This document shows, piece by piece, positions 7,536-16,201 of a DNA stretch of 64,000 bases (the first letter of the stretch is position 1; every line of letters starts with the position of its first letter). The notes under the pieces were generated by a model. That model saw nothing but the letters and a program-made list of their open reading frames with translations, was not told where the DNA came from and did no database searches. This DNA is from Nonomuraea dietziae (lineage in GTDB: Bacteria; Actinomycetota; Actinomycetes; Streptosporangiales; Streptosporangiaceae). The position numbers were made by a program, and so were the translations under genes. The DNA is taken from contig NZ_JACIBV010000001.1 of NCBI RefSeq assembly GCF_014195505.1, positions 1,674,001-1,738,000 on the forward strand, given 5' to 3'.

Positions 7536-8429
7536 TCAGCGGACGACGGTCGGCGATGAGGCGTTCGCGACCAGCAGGCGGGGGGCGCCCGTGCCGTCGG
7601 CGGGCACCGCCCACACGTCGGGGCCCTTGGCGTACATGACGGTGCGGTCGTCGAGCCAGGCGGCCTGGTCGTCCACGTGGGCCGGCTCGGCGAGCGGGGT
7701 CTCCTTCATGCTCGCCAGGTCAAGGCCGTGCAGCCGCCACCGCCCTCCCGGCATGAGCTTCTTGAACACCAGCCGCCTGCCGTCCGGGGAGAGCGAGGGG
7801 CACTCGGCGTTCTCGCGCAGCACCCGCGCCTGCCACCTGCCGTAGTCGCCCTCCACGAGATAGGTTCTGCCCCGGGTGGAGACGGTGGCGTAGAAGCGGT
7901 TGTCGTCGCCGGCGAAGGTGACGCCCCAGTAGTTGACGTCGGCCGAGTGGTAGCGGCGGCCGTCCTTGGTCAGCGGGATCTCCTCCATGTTGGTGATCGC
8001 GTAACCGGTGCGGTTGTCGAGAATGCCGGTCCAGGTGGAGAAGCCGCCCTTGTTGTAGGAGTCGCCGGTCACGAAGACCGTCCACGAGATCATCCGCCCC
8101 GTGGGCGAGACCCTGGCGCGGCTCGGGATCCCCGCGATGTGCAGGCGCCTGGTCTGCTTCATGGTCCTGTCGACCACGACAGCGTAGGTCTTGGCGACCT
8201 CGGTGACCAGGCAGACCCCCGTTCCCGCCGCGGTGGCGAACCGCTCGCACCGGGTACGGCTGCCGCGCACGAAGCCGCTCGCGTGGTCCCTCACCACGAT
8301 CTGGCCCGGCCTGGCCAGGTCGAAGGCGGCCTCCTGCGCGGGGGCCACCCTGGCGGCGCGCACCGCGTAGAACAGCGCGCCACCGCCCAGCACGAGCAGC
8401 GTGACGGCGAGGATCAGCGCCTTCCTCAT
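7536..8429 (-). CDS. Membrane-anchored TolB/PD40-like beta-propeller protein
   Basis: 297 residues: a short cytoplasmic N-terminus, one membrane anchor (LILAVTLLVLGGGALFYAV), then repeated beta-propeller-like blades. CPSLSPDGRRLVFKKLMPGG and RARVSPTGRMISWTVFVTG are PD40/TolB-type repeats, and the end (DDQAAWLDDRTVMYAKG) is another blade. Probably an extracytoplasmic protein with a structural or binding role. ATG at 8429 overlaps the stop of the MFS gene, so the two are co-translated. No enzymatic motif seen. Confidence 0.75.
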   Translation of the reverse strand: MRKALILAVTLLVLGGGALFYAVRAARVAPAQEAAFDLARPGQIVVRDHASGFVRGSRTRCERFATAAGTGVCLVTEVAKTYAVVVDRTMKQTRRLHIAGIPSRARVSPTGRMISWTVFVTGDSYNKGGFSTWTGILDNRTGYAITNMEEIPLTKDGRRYHSADVNYWGVTFAGDDNRFYATVSTRGRTYLVEGDYGRWQARVLRENAECPSLSPDGRRLVFKKLMPGGRWRLHGLDLASMKETPLAEPAHVDDQAAWLDDRTVMYAKGPDVWAVPADGTGAPRLLVANASSPTVVR

Positions 8430-9607
8430 CGGACCACCTTCCAGAATGCGAGGCAGGCCACGATGCCCGCGCCCATCACGACCAGCCCCGGCACGGGGCC
8501 GAAGAACGTCCACGCGGCGCCGTACATGATCGAGCAGAGCATGCGGGCGACGGCCTGCCCGGTCTGCAGCAGCGCCAGCCCGCTGGTGCGCAGGTGCGCG
8601 GGCAGCAGCGGGCCCGCGGCGGCCATCAGCACGCCGTCGGTGGCGGCGTAGAAGAACCCGAAGACGCCCAGGACCAGCCAGTACGGCGCGCCGCCACCGA
8701 GGAGCGCGTAGACGCAGACCAGCGCGACGTGGCCGAGCATGAACACGGGCACGCGCCCCCACCTGTCGGCCAGCCGCCCGACAGGTACGGCCAGCAGCAG
8801 GTAGACGGCGGCCGTGCCGAGCGGCAGAAGGGGGAAGTGCTCGGGCGCGATGCCCGTGCCCTTCTGCAGCAGCAGGTAGACGAAGGGGTCGCTGACCGTG
8901 ACCAGGCCGAGCCCTGCGGCCAGCAGGCAGATCCCGCGGAAGCGGGGCTCGCGCAGCAGCGCCAGCGTGACCCGCGGGCGCACGGCGGGAACAGGCACGA
9001 CGACCGGCGGCTGCTCCCTGACGTAGAGGACCAGCAGCACGACACCGAGGACGGCGATCGCGAAGCTGACCACGAACACCACGTCGTAGGCGCCGGTCGC
9101 GCCCAGCACCGCGAAGGCGGCCAGCGGCCCGAGGAAGGCGCCGACGGTGTCCATCGCCCGGTGGACGCCGAAGGCCTGGCCCTGCGTATCGGGCGAGGCG
9201 CTGAGCGAGATCAGCGCGTCGCGGGGCGCGGTGCGCAGGCCCTTGCCCGTCCTGTCGGCGGCGACCACGGCGCCGAGCAGCCCGACCGAGCCGCCCGCCG
9301 CCATCAGGCCGAGCTTGCACACCGCCGACAGCGCGTAGCCGAGCCCCGCGACCAGCTTGCGGCGCTGCCAGCGGTCGGCGGCGTGCCCCGCGGCCAGCCG
9401 TACCACCGCGGTGACCCCGAAGTAGAGCCCGTCGAGCAGGCCGTAGGCCAGCGGGCTGAGCCCCAGCACGAGGACCGCGTAGTACGGCAGGACCGCGGTG
9501 ACCATCTCCGAGGAGATGTCGGTGACCAGGCTGACCATGCCCAGTGCCAGCACGTTGGCCGGCACGGCCATGGTCAGCCCGCGATACCGGAATCCCGAGA
9601 TGTACAT
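8426..9607 (-). CDS. MFS transporter
   Basis: About 393 residues and 12 predicted membrane helices. The first helix motif GMVSLVTDISSEMVTAVLPYY, the loop HAADRWQRRKLVAG and the motif DRTGKGLRTAPRDALI place it in the major facilitator superfamily, in a subgroup common in bacteria without assigned substrate. ATG at 9607 chosen; a TTG at 9610 is adjacent. It is coupled to the downstream PD40 protein by an ATGA overlap, which suggests a shared role in export or envelope function. Confidence 0.85.
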   Translation of the reverse strand: MYISGFRYRGLTMAVPANVLALGMVSLVTDISSEMVTAVLPYYAVLVLGLSPLAYGLLDGLYFGVTAVVRLAAGHAADRWQRRKLVAGLGYALSAVCKLGLMAAGGSVGLLGAVVAADRTGKGLRTAPRDALISLSASPDTQGQAFGVHRAMDTVGAFLGPLAAFAVLGATGAYDVVFVVSFAIAVLGVVLLVLYVREQPPVVVPVPAVRPRVTLALLREPRFRGICLLAAGLGLVTVSDPFVYLLLQKGTGIAPEHFPLLPLGTAAVYLLLAVPVGRLADRWGRVPVFMLGHVALVCVYALLGGGAPYWLVLGVFGFFYAATDGVLMAAAGPLLPAHLRTSGLALLQTGQAVARMLCSIMYGAAWTFFGPVPGLVVMGAGIVACLAFWKVVR

Positions 9608-9610
9608 CAA

Positions 9611-11282
9611 TCAGTGGCAGGTGTAGGTCGGGCTGGTGTCCTTGACCGCGCCGTCGACGCCGATCAGCTGCCAGGAGAAGGTGCTCTCACCGAGGCTGAG
9701 CTTCACCACGCCGAAGGTCCCCGACAGCCGCTTCTGGCTGTTGGGCTGCACGTTCTCGATGTTGTACGGCGGAGCGCCGCCCATCCCGCCGAGGATCTCG
9801 ACGATCCCGTTCGGGTCGGCCTGCGCGCTGGGGTTCTGCGGCCCGAAGCGCTCGTAGTGGTGGTCGTGGCCGTTGAGCACGAGGTCGGCCCGCTTGTCGT
9901 AGAGGGCCTGCCAGACCGGCCTGCTGACGGGGTCGTTGCCGTGCTCGCCCGAGCTGAACAGCGGGTGGTGCCAGTAGGCGGCCACGCAGCGCTTGGTGTT
10001 CGCGGCCAGGTCGGCCTTCAGCCAGTTGATCTGCGCGCTCTGGTCGAAGGCGTTGGAGTCGAGGGCGACGAAGTGCCAGTTGCCGTGGTCGTAGCTGTAG
10101 TAGCTCTTGCCGTTGGGGTAGGCGATCGAGCCGAAGTACGACTTGTAGCCCGCCAGCGAGCCCGCCGGGTCGTAGGTCTCGTGGTTGCCGGGCACGGGCC
10201 TGGTCTTGCTCTTGAACGAGCCCCACGTCTTGTCGTAGTAGGCGGTGAAGTCCTGCAGCCTGGCGTCGTCGTACTGGTTGTCGCCCATCGTGATGACGAA
10301 CTCGGGGTTCATCGACTTGACCACGTTGGCGGTCTTGGGGTGCATGCACGAGCTCGAACTGGCGGTGCACTGGTCGGCGATGTCGCCGGCGGGCCGCCAC
10401 CACGAACGAGCCGCCGCCTGTGGCGGGGCCGACCGTGAGCTTGTCCAGGTTCGGACCGCCAGTCGCTGCCGTGGCGGTGGCGCGGACGGTGTTGGCGCCC
10501 GCGTTCAGTGTCGCGGTGAGCGTGACGTCGGCCCAGGTGCTCCATGCGCCGGTGCCGGGGAAGTCGCGGTTGACGGTGACGCCGTTGACCGCGACGGCCA
10601 GCGGGCGGTTGGCCGTGGTGCCGTTGGCGTAGCGCAGGGTCAGGTTGTGGGCGCCCGCGGTGGCCGCGGTGACCGTCCACTCGACGTAGCCGCCCGCCAC
10701 GTTGACGTAGTCGACGAAGCCGCTGCCGGTGAAGCCCGCGTGGTTGGCGGCCACGCTCGCCTGGGAGAGGGTGGCGTTCTCGGCCTGGTAGTCGGGGCCG
10801 GGGTTGCCCGGGCCGCCCTCGCCGTAGACCTGCATCTCGTACAGGGAGTAGCCGTAGGCGGTGCCGCGGGCGGTGCCGTACATGCGGACGTAGCGGCCCG
10901 AGCCCGACACGGTCAGGTCGTCGGTGCCGCCGTCGCCGGTGGAGGTGGAGTAGAGGGTGGTCCACGCGGCCCCGTCGTTGGAGGCCTGGATCTGGTAGGC
11001 CTTGCCGTAGGCGGCCTCCCAGGTCAGCTTGACGCGGGTGAGCGGGGTGACGGCGCCAAGGTCGACCTGGAGCCATTCGGGGTCGTGGCCCTCGACCGAG
11101 GCCCATCGGGTGGTGGTGAGATCGCCGTCGAAGGCGCTCGCGGCGCCCAGGGTGGCGTCCTCGACGGAGGAGGCGGTCGCCGGCTTGCCCTGGGAGAGCA
11201 GGGATTCGGCTGCGGTGGCGGCGGCGGGGCCGACGAGCAGCCCTGCCAGGAGGATGAGGGATAACAGCAGCGCACGCGGCAT
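9611..11282 (-). pseudogene. Secreted metallophosphoesterase with two carbohydrate-binding modules, frameshifted
   Basis: ATG at 11282 (GGAG ribosome-binding site) gives a Sec signal peptide (LLLSLILLAGLLVGPAAATA), an F5/8 type C-like (CBM32) module (about residues 25-150) and a CBM6/35-like module (about 165-290). The frame then breaks. In the next frame a calcineurin-type phosphoesterase continues with GDIADQC, GDNQYDD, GNHE and GHDHHYE metal-binding motifs to the stop at 9611. Removing one G from the GGG run at 10391-10393 restores a single protein of about 557 residues (...FVVAAAGDIADQC...). It is either an inactive gene or a sequencing/assembly error; all family residues are otherwise intact. 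It would act outside the cell on phosphorylated or glycosylated material. Confidence 0.85.
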
Positions 11283-11421
11283 CGAGGGCTCCAAGGCATG
11301 GGGGAACTACTCACGACGCACGGCCGGGGCAGAAAGATCACTGAGCGCGTCACGTCGTCGCCGACGCCGCGCCAAGCCGCTTAATCGGCATCCTGGCAAG
11401 CGGTTCGGGCGGCTGTCAAGG

Positions 11422-11444
11422 AAGTTAGGAAACCTTCCTAACTT
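11422..11444. promoter_or_regulatory. Perfect 10-bp inverted repeat upstream of the secreted phosphoesterase
   Basis: AAGTTAGGAA (11422-11431), ACC, TTCCTAACTT (11435-11444). It is AT-rich against a GC-rich background and sits between the antiporter stop (11448) and the phosphoesterase start (11282). I recall similar palindromes upstream of secreted carbohydrate-active genes in actinobacteria, where they suggest a LacI/ROK-type operator. It could instead terminate the antiporter gene. Confidence 0.55.
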
Positions 11445-11447
11445 GAA

Positions 11448-13034
11448 TCAGCGCAGGCTTCTGACATCCAGCTCGCGCAGCACCCTGTCGACCACCTCAG
11501 GGTCGACGCCGGGCTCCTTGCGCGCGGCGAGCACGGCCTGGCGCGAGGCCGACAGCATCTCCTCCTGGACCCGGCGCACCCGTCGTCCGCGCTCGACCCG
11601 CTGCGCGACGGCCGCCCGCCGCTCCTCGTCGGCCATGTCGGGGCTGATCCGCACCCCCATGTCGAAGGCCCGTCTGACCAGCAGCTCCCTCACCTCCTCA
11701 GGCAGCTCCTCCGCCGCGTCGATCTCCTCGAGGCGGCGCCTGGCCGCGCGGGTGGCGCGGATGGCGAGCTCCCGCTCGAGCGACTTCTCCGCCTCGGTGT
11801 CGGCGCGCACGCCGAGCCTGCTCACCAACCAGGGCAGGGTCAGCCCCTGCAGGACGAGCGTGGCGAGGATGACGACGAAGGCGATGAAGACGATCTCGTC
11901 GCGAGCGGGGAAGGGCGAGCCGTCCTCGGTCTCGAACGGGATGGCCAGGGCCAGCGCCACCGAGGCCACGCCACGCATGCCCGCCCACCACATGACGATC
12001 GTCTCGCGCAGGCTGCCGGGGATCTCGGGGTGGTTGTGCGTCGCCTCGCGGATCTTCCTGGCCGCCCACGCGGCGGGCAGGAGCCAGGCCAGCCGTACGA
12101 ACACGACCACGGCGACGACCGCGGCGCCCCAGCCGAGCATCTGCCACGCCCGCCCCTCGGAGGTGCCGAAGACGGTGTGCAGCTCGAGCCCGATCAGGCC
12201 GAAGGCGATGCCCGTGACGAGCGTGTCGACGATCTCCCAGAACGTCGCTCCCGCGAGCCTGCCGGAGACGTCGTCGGGGTTGGCCGTCCGCTCCGACAGG
12301 TGGAACGCCGTGGTCAGCACGGCCAGCACCCCCGAGCCCCGCAGCTGGTCGGCCAGCGCGTAGCTGACGAACGGCACCAGCAGCGACAGGCCGATCTGCA
12401 GGGTGGCGTCGGCGACGAAGCCCATGAGCCTGCCGGCCGTCCAGGCGACCGCCACGCCGACCACGACCGCGACCACCGCCGACAGCACCAGCTCCCCCAC
12501 CGCGCCCGTCCAGGTGAACGTGCCGGTGACGGCGGCGGCGATCGCCACGTGGTACAGCACGATGGCGGTGACGTCGTTGAAGAGCCCCTCGCCCTCCAGG
12601 ATCGACACCATGCGCCTGGGCAGGCCGAGCCTGCCCGCCACCGCGGTCGCCGCCACCGGGTCGGGCGGGGCGACCAGGGCGCCGAGCGCGGCGGCCGCGG
12701 CCAGCGGCAGCCCCGGCACGATGGCGTGCGCCACGGCCGCCACCGCCGCGGTCGTGACGAACACCAGCGCGACGGCCAGCAGGAAGATGGGCTGCCAGTT
12801 GGCCGCGAACTGCCGCCACGAGGTCCGCTGCACCGAGGCGTACAGCAGAGGGGGCAGCACCAGCGGCAGCACCAGTTCGGGCGGGACGTCCACGTTCGGC
12901 ACGAACGGCAGCAGCGCCATGACGATCCCGAACAGCGTCATCAGCACCGGCGCGGGCAGCCCGAGCCGCTCGCCCAGCGGTACGGTCACCACCGCGCCGA
13001 GCAACAGCAGGAACAGGAGCACGAGCTGGTCCAC
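11448..13034 (-). CDS. Na+/H+ antiporter, CPA1/NhaP type
   Basis: 528 residues. About 12 membrane helices in the first 400 residues contain the CPA1 hallmarks APPDPVAATAV and LEGEGLFNDVTAIVLY (the paired-acid transport site) and the re-entrant region WWAGMRGVASVALALAIPF. A charged cytoplasmic tail of about 120 residues follows (EAEKSLERELAIRATRAARR). It exchanges cytoplasmic Na+ or K+ for protons for pH and salt homeostasis. Stands alone, with no partner gene. Confidence 0.92.
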   Translation of the reverse strand: MDQLVLLFLLLLGAVVTVPLGERLGLPAPVLMTLFGIVMALLPFVPNVDVPPELVLPLVLPPLLYASVQRTSWRQFAANWQPIFLLAVALVFVTTAAVAAVAHAIVPGLPLAAAAALGALVAPPDPVAATAVAGRLGLPRRMVSILEGEGLFNDVTAIVLYHVAIAAAVTGTFTWTGAVGELVLSAVVAVVVGVAVAWTAGRLMGFVADATLQIGLSLLVPFVSYALADQLRGSGVLAVLTTAFHLSERTANPDDVSGRLAGATFWEIVDTLVTGIAFGLIGLELHTVFGTSEGRAWQMLGWGAAVVAVVVFVRLAWLLPAAWAARKIREATHNHPEIPGSLRETIVMWWAGMRGVASVALALAIPFETEDGSPFPARDEIVFIAFVVILATLVLQGLTLPWLVSRLGVRADTEAEKSLERELAIRATRAARRRLEEIDAAEELPEEVRELLVRRAFDMGVRISPDMADEERRAAVAQRVERGRRVRRVQEEMLSASRQAVLAARKEPGVDPEVVDRVLRELDVRSLR

Positions 13035-13167
13035 GATCCGCAGCCTGGCACAACGGGCTCCGCGTGATCGCCAGGCGGAAACACCCGATCAGGAAACAAT
13101 CCCTCTTCTTGGGGGAGACATGTCGTCGCGACCGACCGACGCCCTGCGCGATCTTCCCCGGCTCGGA

Positions 13168-13743
13168 CTAGGCCAGACCCTTGCCCGTGCCCAGGCCCCG
13201 CAGCAGGGTGTCGACCAGGCGCGTGGCCAGGGTGTCGGCGTCGCCGTCGTGGCTCTGCGCCGCCTCGTGGATCAGCGCGTAGTAGACGCGCCTGGCCCAG
13301 TCAGGGTCGACGTCGGCGCGGAGCACTCCTGCGGCCTGGGCGCCGCGGAAGAGCCGGTCGCACCGCGCCTCCACCTCCGCGTGCACCCTGCCCACCTCGG
13401 GGTCGGACGACAGCGCCCTGCTCATCGCGAACCCCCAGTCGATCTTCACTCGCAGCACGTTCGCCGTGACCTGGTAGAGCGCGACCAGCGGAGGCGTGGT
13501 CTCGGGATGCGCGGCCTCCACGGCCGCGGCGAACTGCTTGGTCGCCCATCCCGCCATCGCGTCGACCAGCGCGTCCCTGGAGGCGAAGCGCCGGTGGACG
13601 GTCGTGCGCGCCACCCCCGCGGCCTCGGCGATCTGCTCCATGCTGGCCGCCGGGTTCTTGCTGAGCACCCGCTCGGCCGCCTCCAGGATCGTCCGTACGG
13701 TTCGCTCCGCGTCGGACCGCAGCGCACGCGTCGTCTCACTCAC
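13168..13743 (-). CDS. TetR family transcriptional regulator
   Basis: 191 residues. Helix-turn-helix at about residues 33-57 (SMEQIAEAAGVARTTVHRRF), and a helical ligand-binding C-terminal domain. Divergent from an SDR gene 111 bp away, with an inverted repeat between them, so it most likely represses that oxidoreductase and itself. The inducer is unknown. Confidence 0.9.
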   Translation of the reverse strand: MSETTRALRSDAERTVRTILEAAERVLSKNPAASMEQIAEAAGVARTTVHRRFASRDALVDAMAGWATKQFAAAVEAAHPETTPPLVALYQVTANVLRVKIDWGFAMSRALSSDPEVGRVHAEVEARCDRLFRGAQAAGVLRADVDPDWARRVYYALIHEAAQSHDGDADTLATRLVDTLLRGLGTGKGLA

Positions 13744-13779
13744 ACCCCTGATGTTACGTCATCGTGGCCAGTCAATTCG

Positions 13780-13805
13780 AACTTGCGTCATCGGTGTTGC
13801 AAGTT
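13780..13805. promoter_or_regulatory. Candidate TetR operator between regulator and SDR
   Basis: AACTTGC (13780-13786) and GCAAGTT (13799-13805) form an inverted repeat with a 12-bp spacer in the divergent intergenic region. GTCATCG occurs twice in the same region as a direct repeat. Placement fits a TetR operator; binding is inferred. Confidence 0.4.
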
Positions 13806-13854
13806 GTACGTTAACGGCATCGACATTGACGCAGCTAAGAGAGGTTTCACGACC

Positions 13855-14643
13855 ATGGATATGCGACTGTCCGGCAAGACCGCCGTCGTCACCGGCGCGA
13901 GCAGGGGCCTTGGCCTGGCCATCGTCAAGGCGCTGACCGGCGAGGGGATGCGGGTCGTGGCCGCCGCGCGGACGATCTCACCCGCGCTCGAGGAGAGCGG
14001 GGCGAGCGTGGTGGCGGTGGACCTGTCGACCGCGCGGGGGCCCGCCGAGCTGATCGACCAGGCGCTGGCCGAACTGGGCGACATCGATCTGCTGGTCAAC
14101 AACGTGGGCGGCGGCGACGTGGGCGAGGGCCAGCTCGACGGCTTCCTCGGCTTCGGCGACGAGCAATGGCAGCAGGCCTACGAGCTGAACTTCCTCAGCG
14201 CCGTGCGCGCCACGAGGGCCGCCATGCCGAGCCTGCTGCGCCGGCGCGGCTCGGTCGTCACCATCTCCTCCAACGGCGCCCGCATGCCGCACGCGGGACC
14301 GATCACCTACACCACCGCCAAGGCGGCGCTGACCGCGTTCGGCAAGGCGCTGGCCGAGGAGTTCGGCCCGCGCGGGGTACGGGTCAACACGATCTCGCCG
14401 GGCGCGGCGCGCACCTCGATGTGGGAGGACCCCGACGGCTACGGCGCCGCGCTCGCCGCCTCGCTCGGTCTCGAACACGACCAGCTCCTGGCGGCGCTGC
14501 CGTCGAGCACGGGGATGACGACAGGCCGGTTCGTCGAACCGGAGGAGGTCGCCGCACTGGTGACCTACCTGGCCTCACCGCACGCGGGAAGCGTCAACGG
14601 CGCCGACTACGTCATCGACGGCGGCGCCATCAAAACGGTCTGA
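13855..14643 (+). CDS. Short-chain dehydrogenase/reductase (SDR)
   Basis: 262 residues. Classical SDR features: nucleotide-binding TGASRGLG at about residues 14-21, NNVGG (an NNAG variant), active-site Ser in VTISSNGA, Y-T-T-A-K catalytic Tyr/Lys (ITYTTAKAAL), and the C-terminal VNGADYVIDGG. NAD(P)H-dependent oxidation or reduction of an unknown alcohol or ketone. Start ATG at 13855 follows an AGAGAGG site; an open frame extending further upstream is not coding. Partner of the divergent TetR gene. Confidence 0.9.
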   Translation: MDMRLSGKTAVVTGASRGLGLAIVKALTGEGMRVVAAARTISPALEESGASVVAVDLSTARGPAELIDQALAELGDIDLLVNNVGGGDVGEGQLDGFLGFGDEQWQQAYELNFLSAVRATRAAMPSLLRRRGSVVTISSNGARMPHAGPITYTTAKAALTAFGKALAEEFGPRGVRVNTISPGAARTSMWEDPDGYGAALAASLGLEHDQLLAALPSSTGMTTGRFVEPEEVAALVTYLASPHAGSVNGADYVIDGGAIKTV

Positions 14644-14755
14644 GCCGCGAGAGGCTGCGCGGGGGATGCCGGCCCCCGGGCGCGCCCCACGCCCGCGCGC
14701 CCCATGCCCACGCGCCCCGCGCCCCATGCCCACGCGCCCGGCGCCCGGCGCATCC

Positions 14756-14796
14756 CGGCGACAGAGCCGGCGCCAGGGCCGGCGGCTCTGTCGCCG
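14756..14796. terminator. Strong bidirectional hairpin between convergent SDR and PIG-L genes
   Basis: Perfect 14-bp arms (14756-14769 and 14783-14796) with a 13-nt loop, ending exactly at the stop codon of the convergent gene. The preceding 70 bp (about 14680-14750) is low-complexity, with GCGCCCCATGCCCAC-like units repeated. Confidence 0.7.
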
Positions 14797-15615
14797 CTAG
14801 CCGCGCAGGCCCGCGAACAGGTCGTCCTCGTGATCGGGTGCGGGGACCTTGCAGACCTTCCGCACGAAGGCCTCCGTGGAGAAGACGCGGTGCTGGGCCT
14901 CCTGCGGCATCTGCAGCAGGAAGATGCTGTCGCCCTGGCTGGCGTGCGCGCGCAACGCCTTCACCTTGTGCTCGACGTACGGCGAGACGTCGGCCACCGT
15001 GGTGATCAGCTCGTCGGGGGTGCCGAAGTCTTCGGGCAGCTCCAGCTCGTCCATCTCCATGCCCGAGGCCCGCATGTAGTCGAACATCTCCTGGACCCCC
15101 TTCCTCGACACGGCCGTGTAGTAGAGCTTGTCGGGGATGCCCGTCGACTCGGTGGCCGCCACCGCGATCCTGTGCGCCTGGATGTGGTCGGGGTGGCCGT
15201 AGCCGCCCTTCTCGTCGTAGGTGACCACCACCTGCGGCCTGTAGCGCTCCATCAACTCCGCCAACCTGGCCGCCGCGCGCTCCACCGGCACGTTCCAGAA
15301 GGAGTCGGGGTGGGCGTTGCCCTCCCAGCCGTCCATGCCCGAGTCGCGGTAGCCGAGCAGCTCGAGATGCTCGATGCCCAGGTGCGCCACCGACTCGCGC
15401 AGCTCGGTCAGCCTGCGCTCGGCGACGGCGGCGTCGTCGTGGGCGGGGTCGCCCGGCTTCACCCCGCCAGGCCCGTCACCCTGCTCACCGTTGGTGCAGG
15501 TGACCAGGACGGTCCTGATCCCCTCGGCGGCGTAGCGGGCGAGGATGCCGCCGGTGCCGATCACCTCGTCGTCGGGGTGGGCGTGCACGGCCATCACTGT
15601 CAACTGTCGATCCAT
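14797..15615 (-). CDS. PIG-L family (LmbE-like) deacetylase, possibly mycothiol-related
   Basis: 272 residues. Zinc-binding AHPDDE at residues 12-17 and the distal YGHPDHIQAH motif define the PIG-L family, which removes N-acetyl groups from GlcNAc-type sugars or cleaves mycothiol conjugates (MshB, Mca). Length and the motif order fit Mca/MshB-like enzymes, but I cannot separate these from other family members by eye. Start ATG at 15615 is chosen because the family motif follows immediately; the frame extends upstream without coding character. Confidence 0.85.
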   Translation of the reverse strand: MDRQLTVMAVHAHPDDEVIGTGGILARYAAEGIRTVLVTCTNGEQGDGPGGVKPGDPAHDDAAVAERRLTELRESVAHLGIEHLELLGYRDSGMDGWEGNAHPDSFWNVPVERAAARLAELMERYRPQVVVTYDEKGGYGHPDHIQAHRIAVAATESTGIPDKLYYTAVSRKGVQEMFDYMRASGMEMDELELPEDFGTPDELITTVADVSPYVEHKVKALRAHASQGDSIFLLQMPQEAQHRVFSTEAFVRKVCKVPAPDHEDDLFAGLRG

Positions 15616-15775
15616 CCCTGCATTCAACCTCACGACGCCGACATTTCCCCGGCAGGAGGGGTGCGCATTGGGAGTTCCCGCATTTCCCGGAAAAAGTGCG
15701 GAGCCGTCCGTATCGTTCATCTCACTGTGGAGTCGCACCGCCACAGAGGGTGATCGCGAGCCAGGGGAGGGCCGC

Positions 15776-16201
15776 ATGGTGGGTGGCTCAGGGCGTCACG
15801 GACCAGCGGGGCCGTACGCGGATGTCGTCCAGGACCGGAGGTTCCGCCTTCTCAGAACACGCTTCCGCCGTCTGGCGATCGGCATCGTCGCCTCCTTCCT
15901 CGGCTGGTACTTCCTCTACATCGCACTGTCGGCCTTCGCCCGCGACTTCATGGCCTATCCGGCCATCGGCAACATCAACGTCGCGCTGCTGCTCGGCATC
16001 CTGCAGTTCGTCTCCACCTTCGTCCTGGCCTGGCGCTACACCCGCTACGCGCGCAGAATGCTCGACCCGCTGTCGGCGCAGCTGCGCCAGGAGGCCGAGC
16101 AGCGCCAGGCCGACCTCGAGCGGCACGAGCAGATCCTGGCCGAACGCAGGCGCATCGAGAACTGGACACCCCAGCCGCGGCACGGAAGGCGGCGCCGATG
16201 A
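15776..16201 (+). CDS. DUF485 membrane protein, partner of the acetate symporter
   Basis: 141 residues: a hydrophilic N-terminus, two membrane helices (LAIGIVASFLGWYFLYIAL and INVALLLGILQFVSTFVLAW) and a charged tail rich in Glu/Arg that probably forms a coiled coil. DUF485 proteins are encoded immediately before SSS-family acetate permeases (YjcH-ActP arrangement). GGGGAGG precedes the ATG, and the stop overlaps the symporter start. Confidence 0.85.
   Translation: MVGGSGRHGPAGPYADVVQDRRFRLLRTRFRRLAIGIVASFLGWYFLYIALSAFARDFMAYPAIGNINVALLLGILQFVSTFVLAWRYTRYARRMLDPLSAQLRQEAEQRQADLERHEQILAERRRIENWTPQPRHGRRRR

Noticed and set aside
13035..13167. Small gene between the antiporter and TetR genes
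   Set aside because: No open frame with a start, ribosome-binding site or coding bias.
12403..13854. Long N-terminal extension of the SDR at 13855
   Set aside because: It runs antisense through the antiporter and TetR genes, with low-complexity Ala/Thr/Ser composition; the SDR fold begins at the ATG with a ribosome-binding site.
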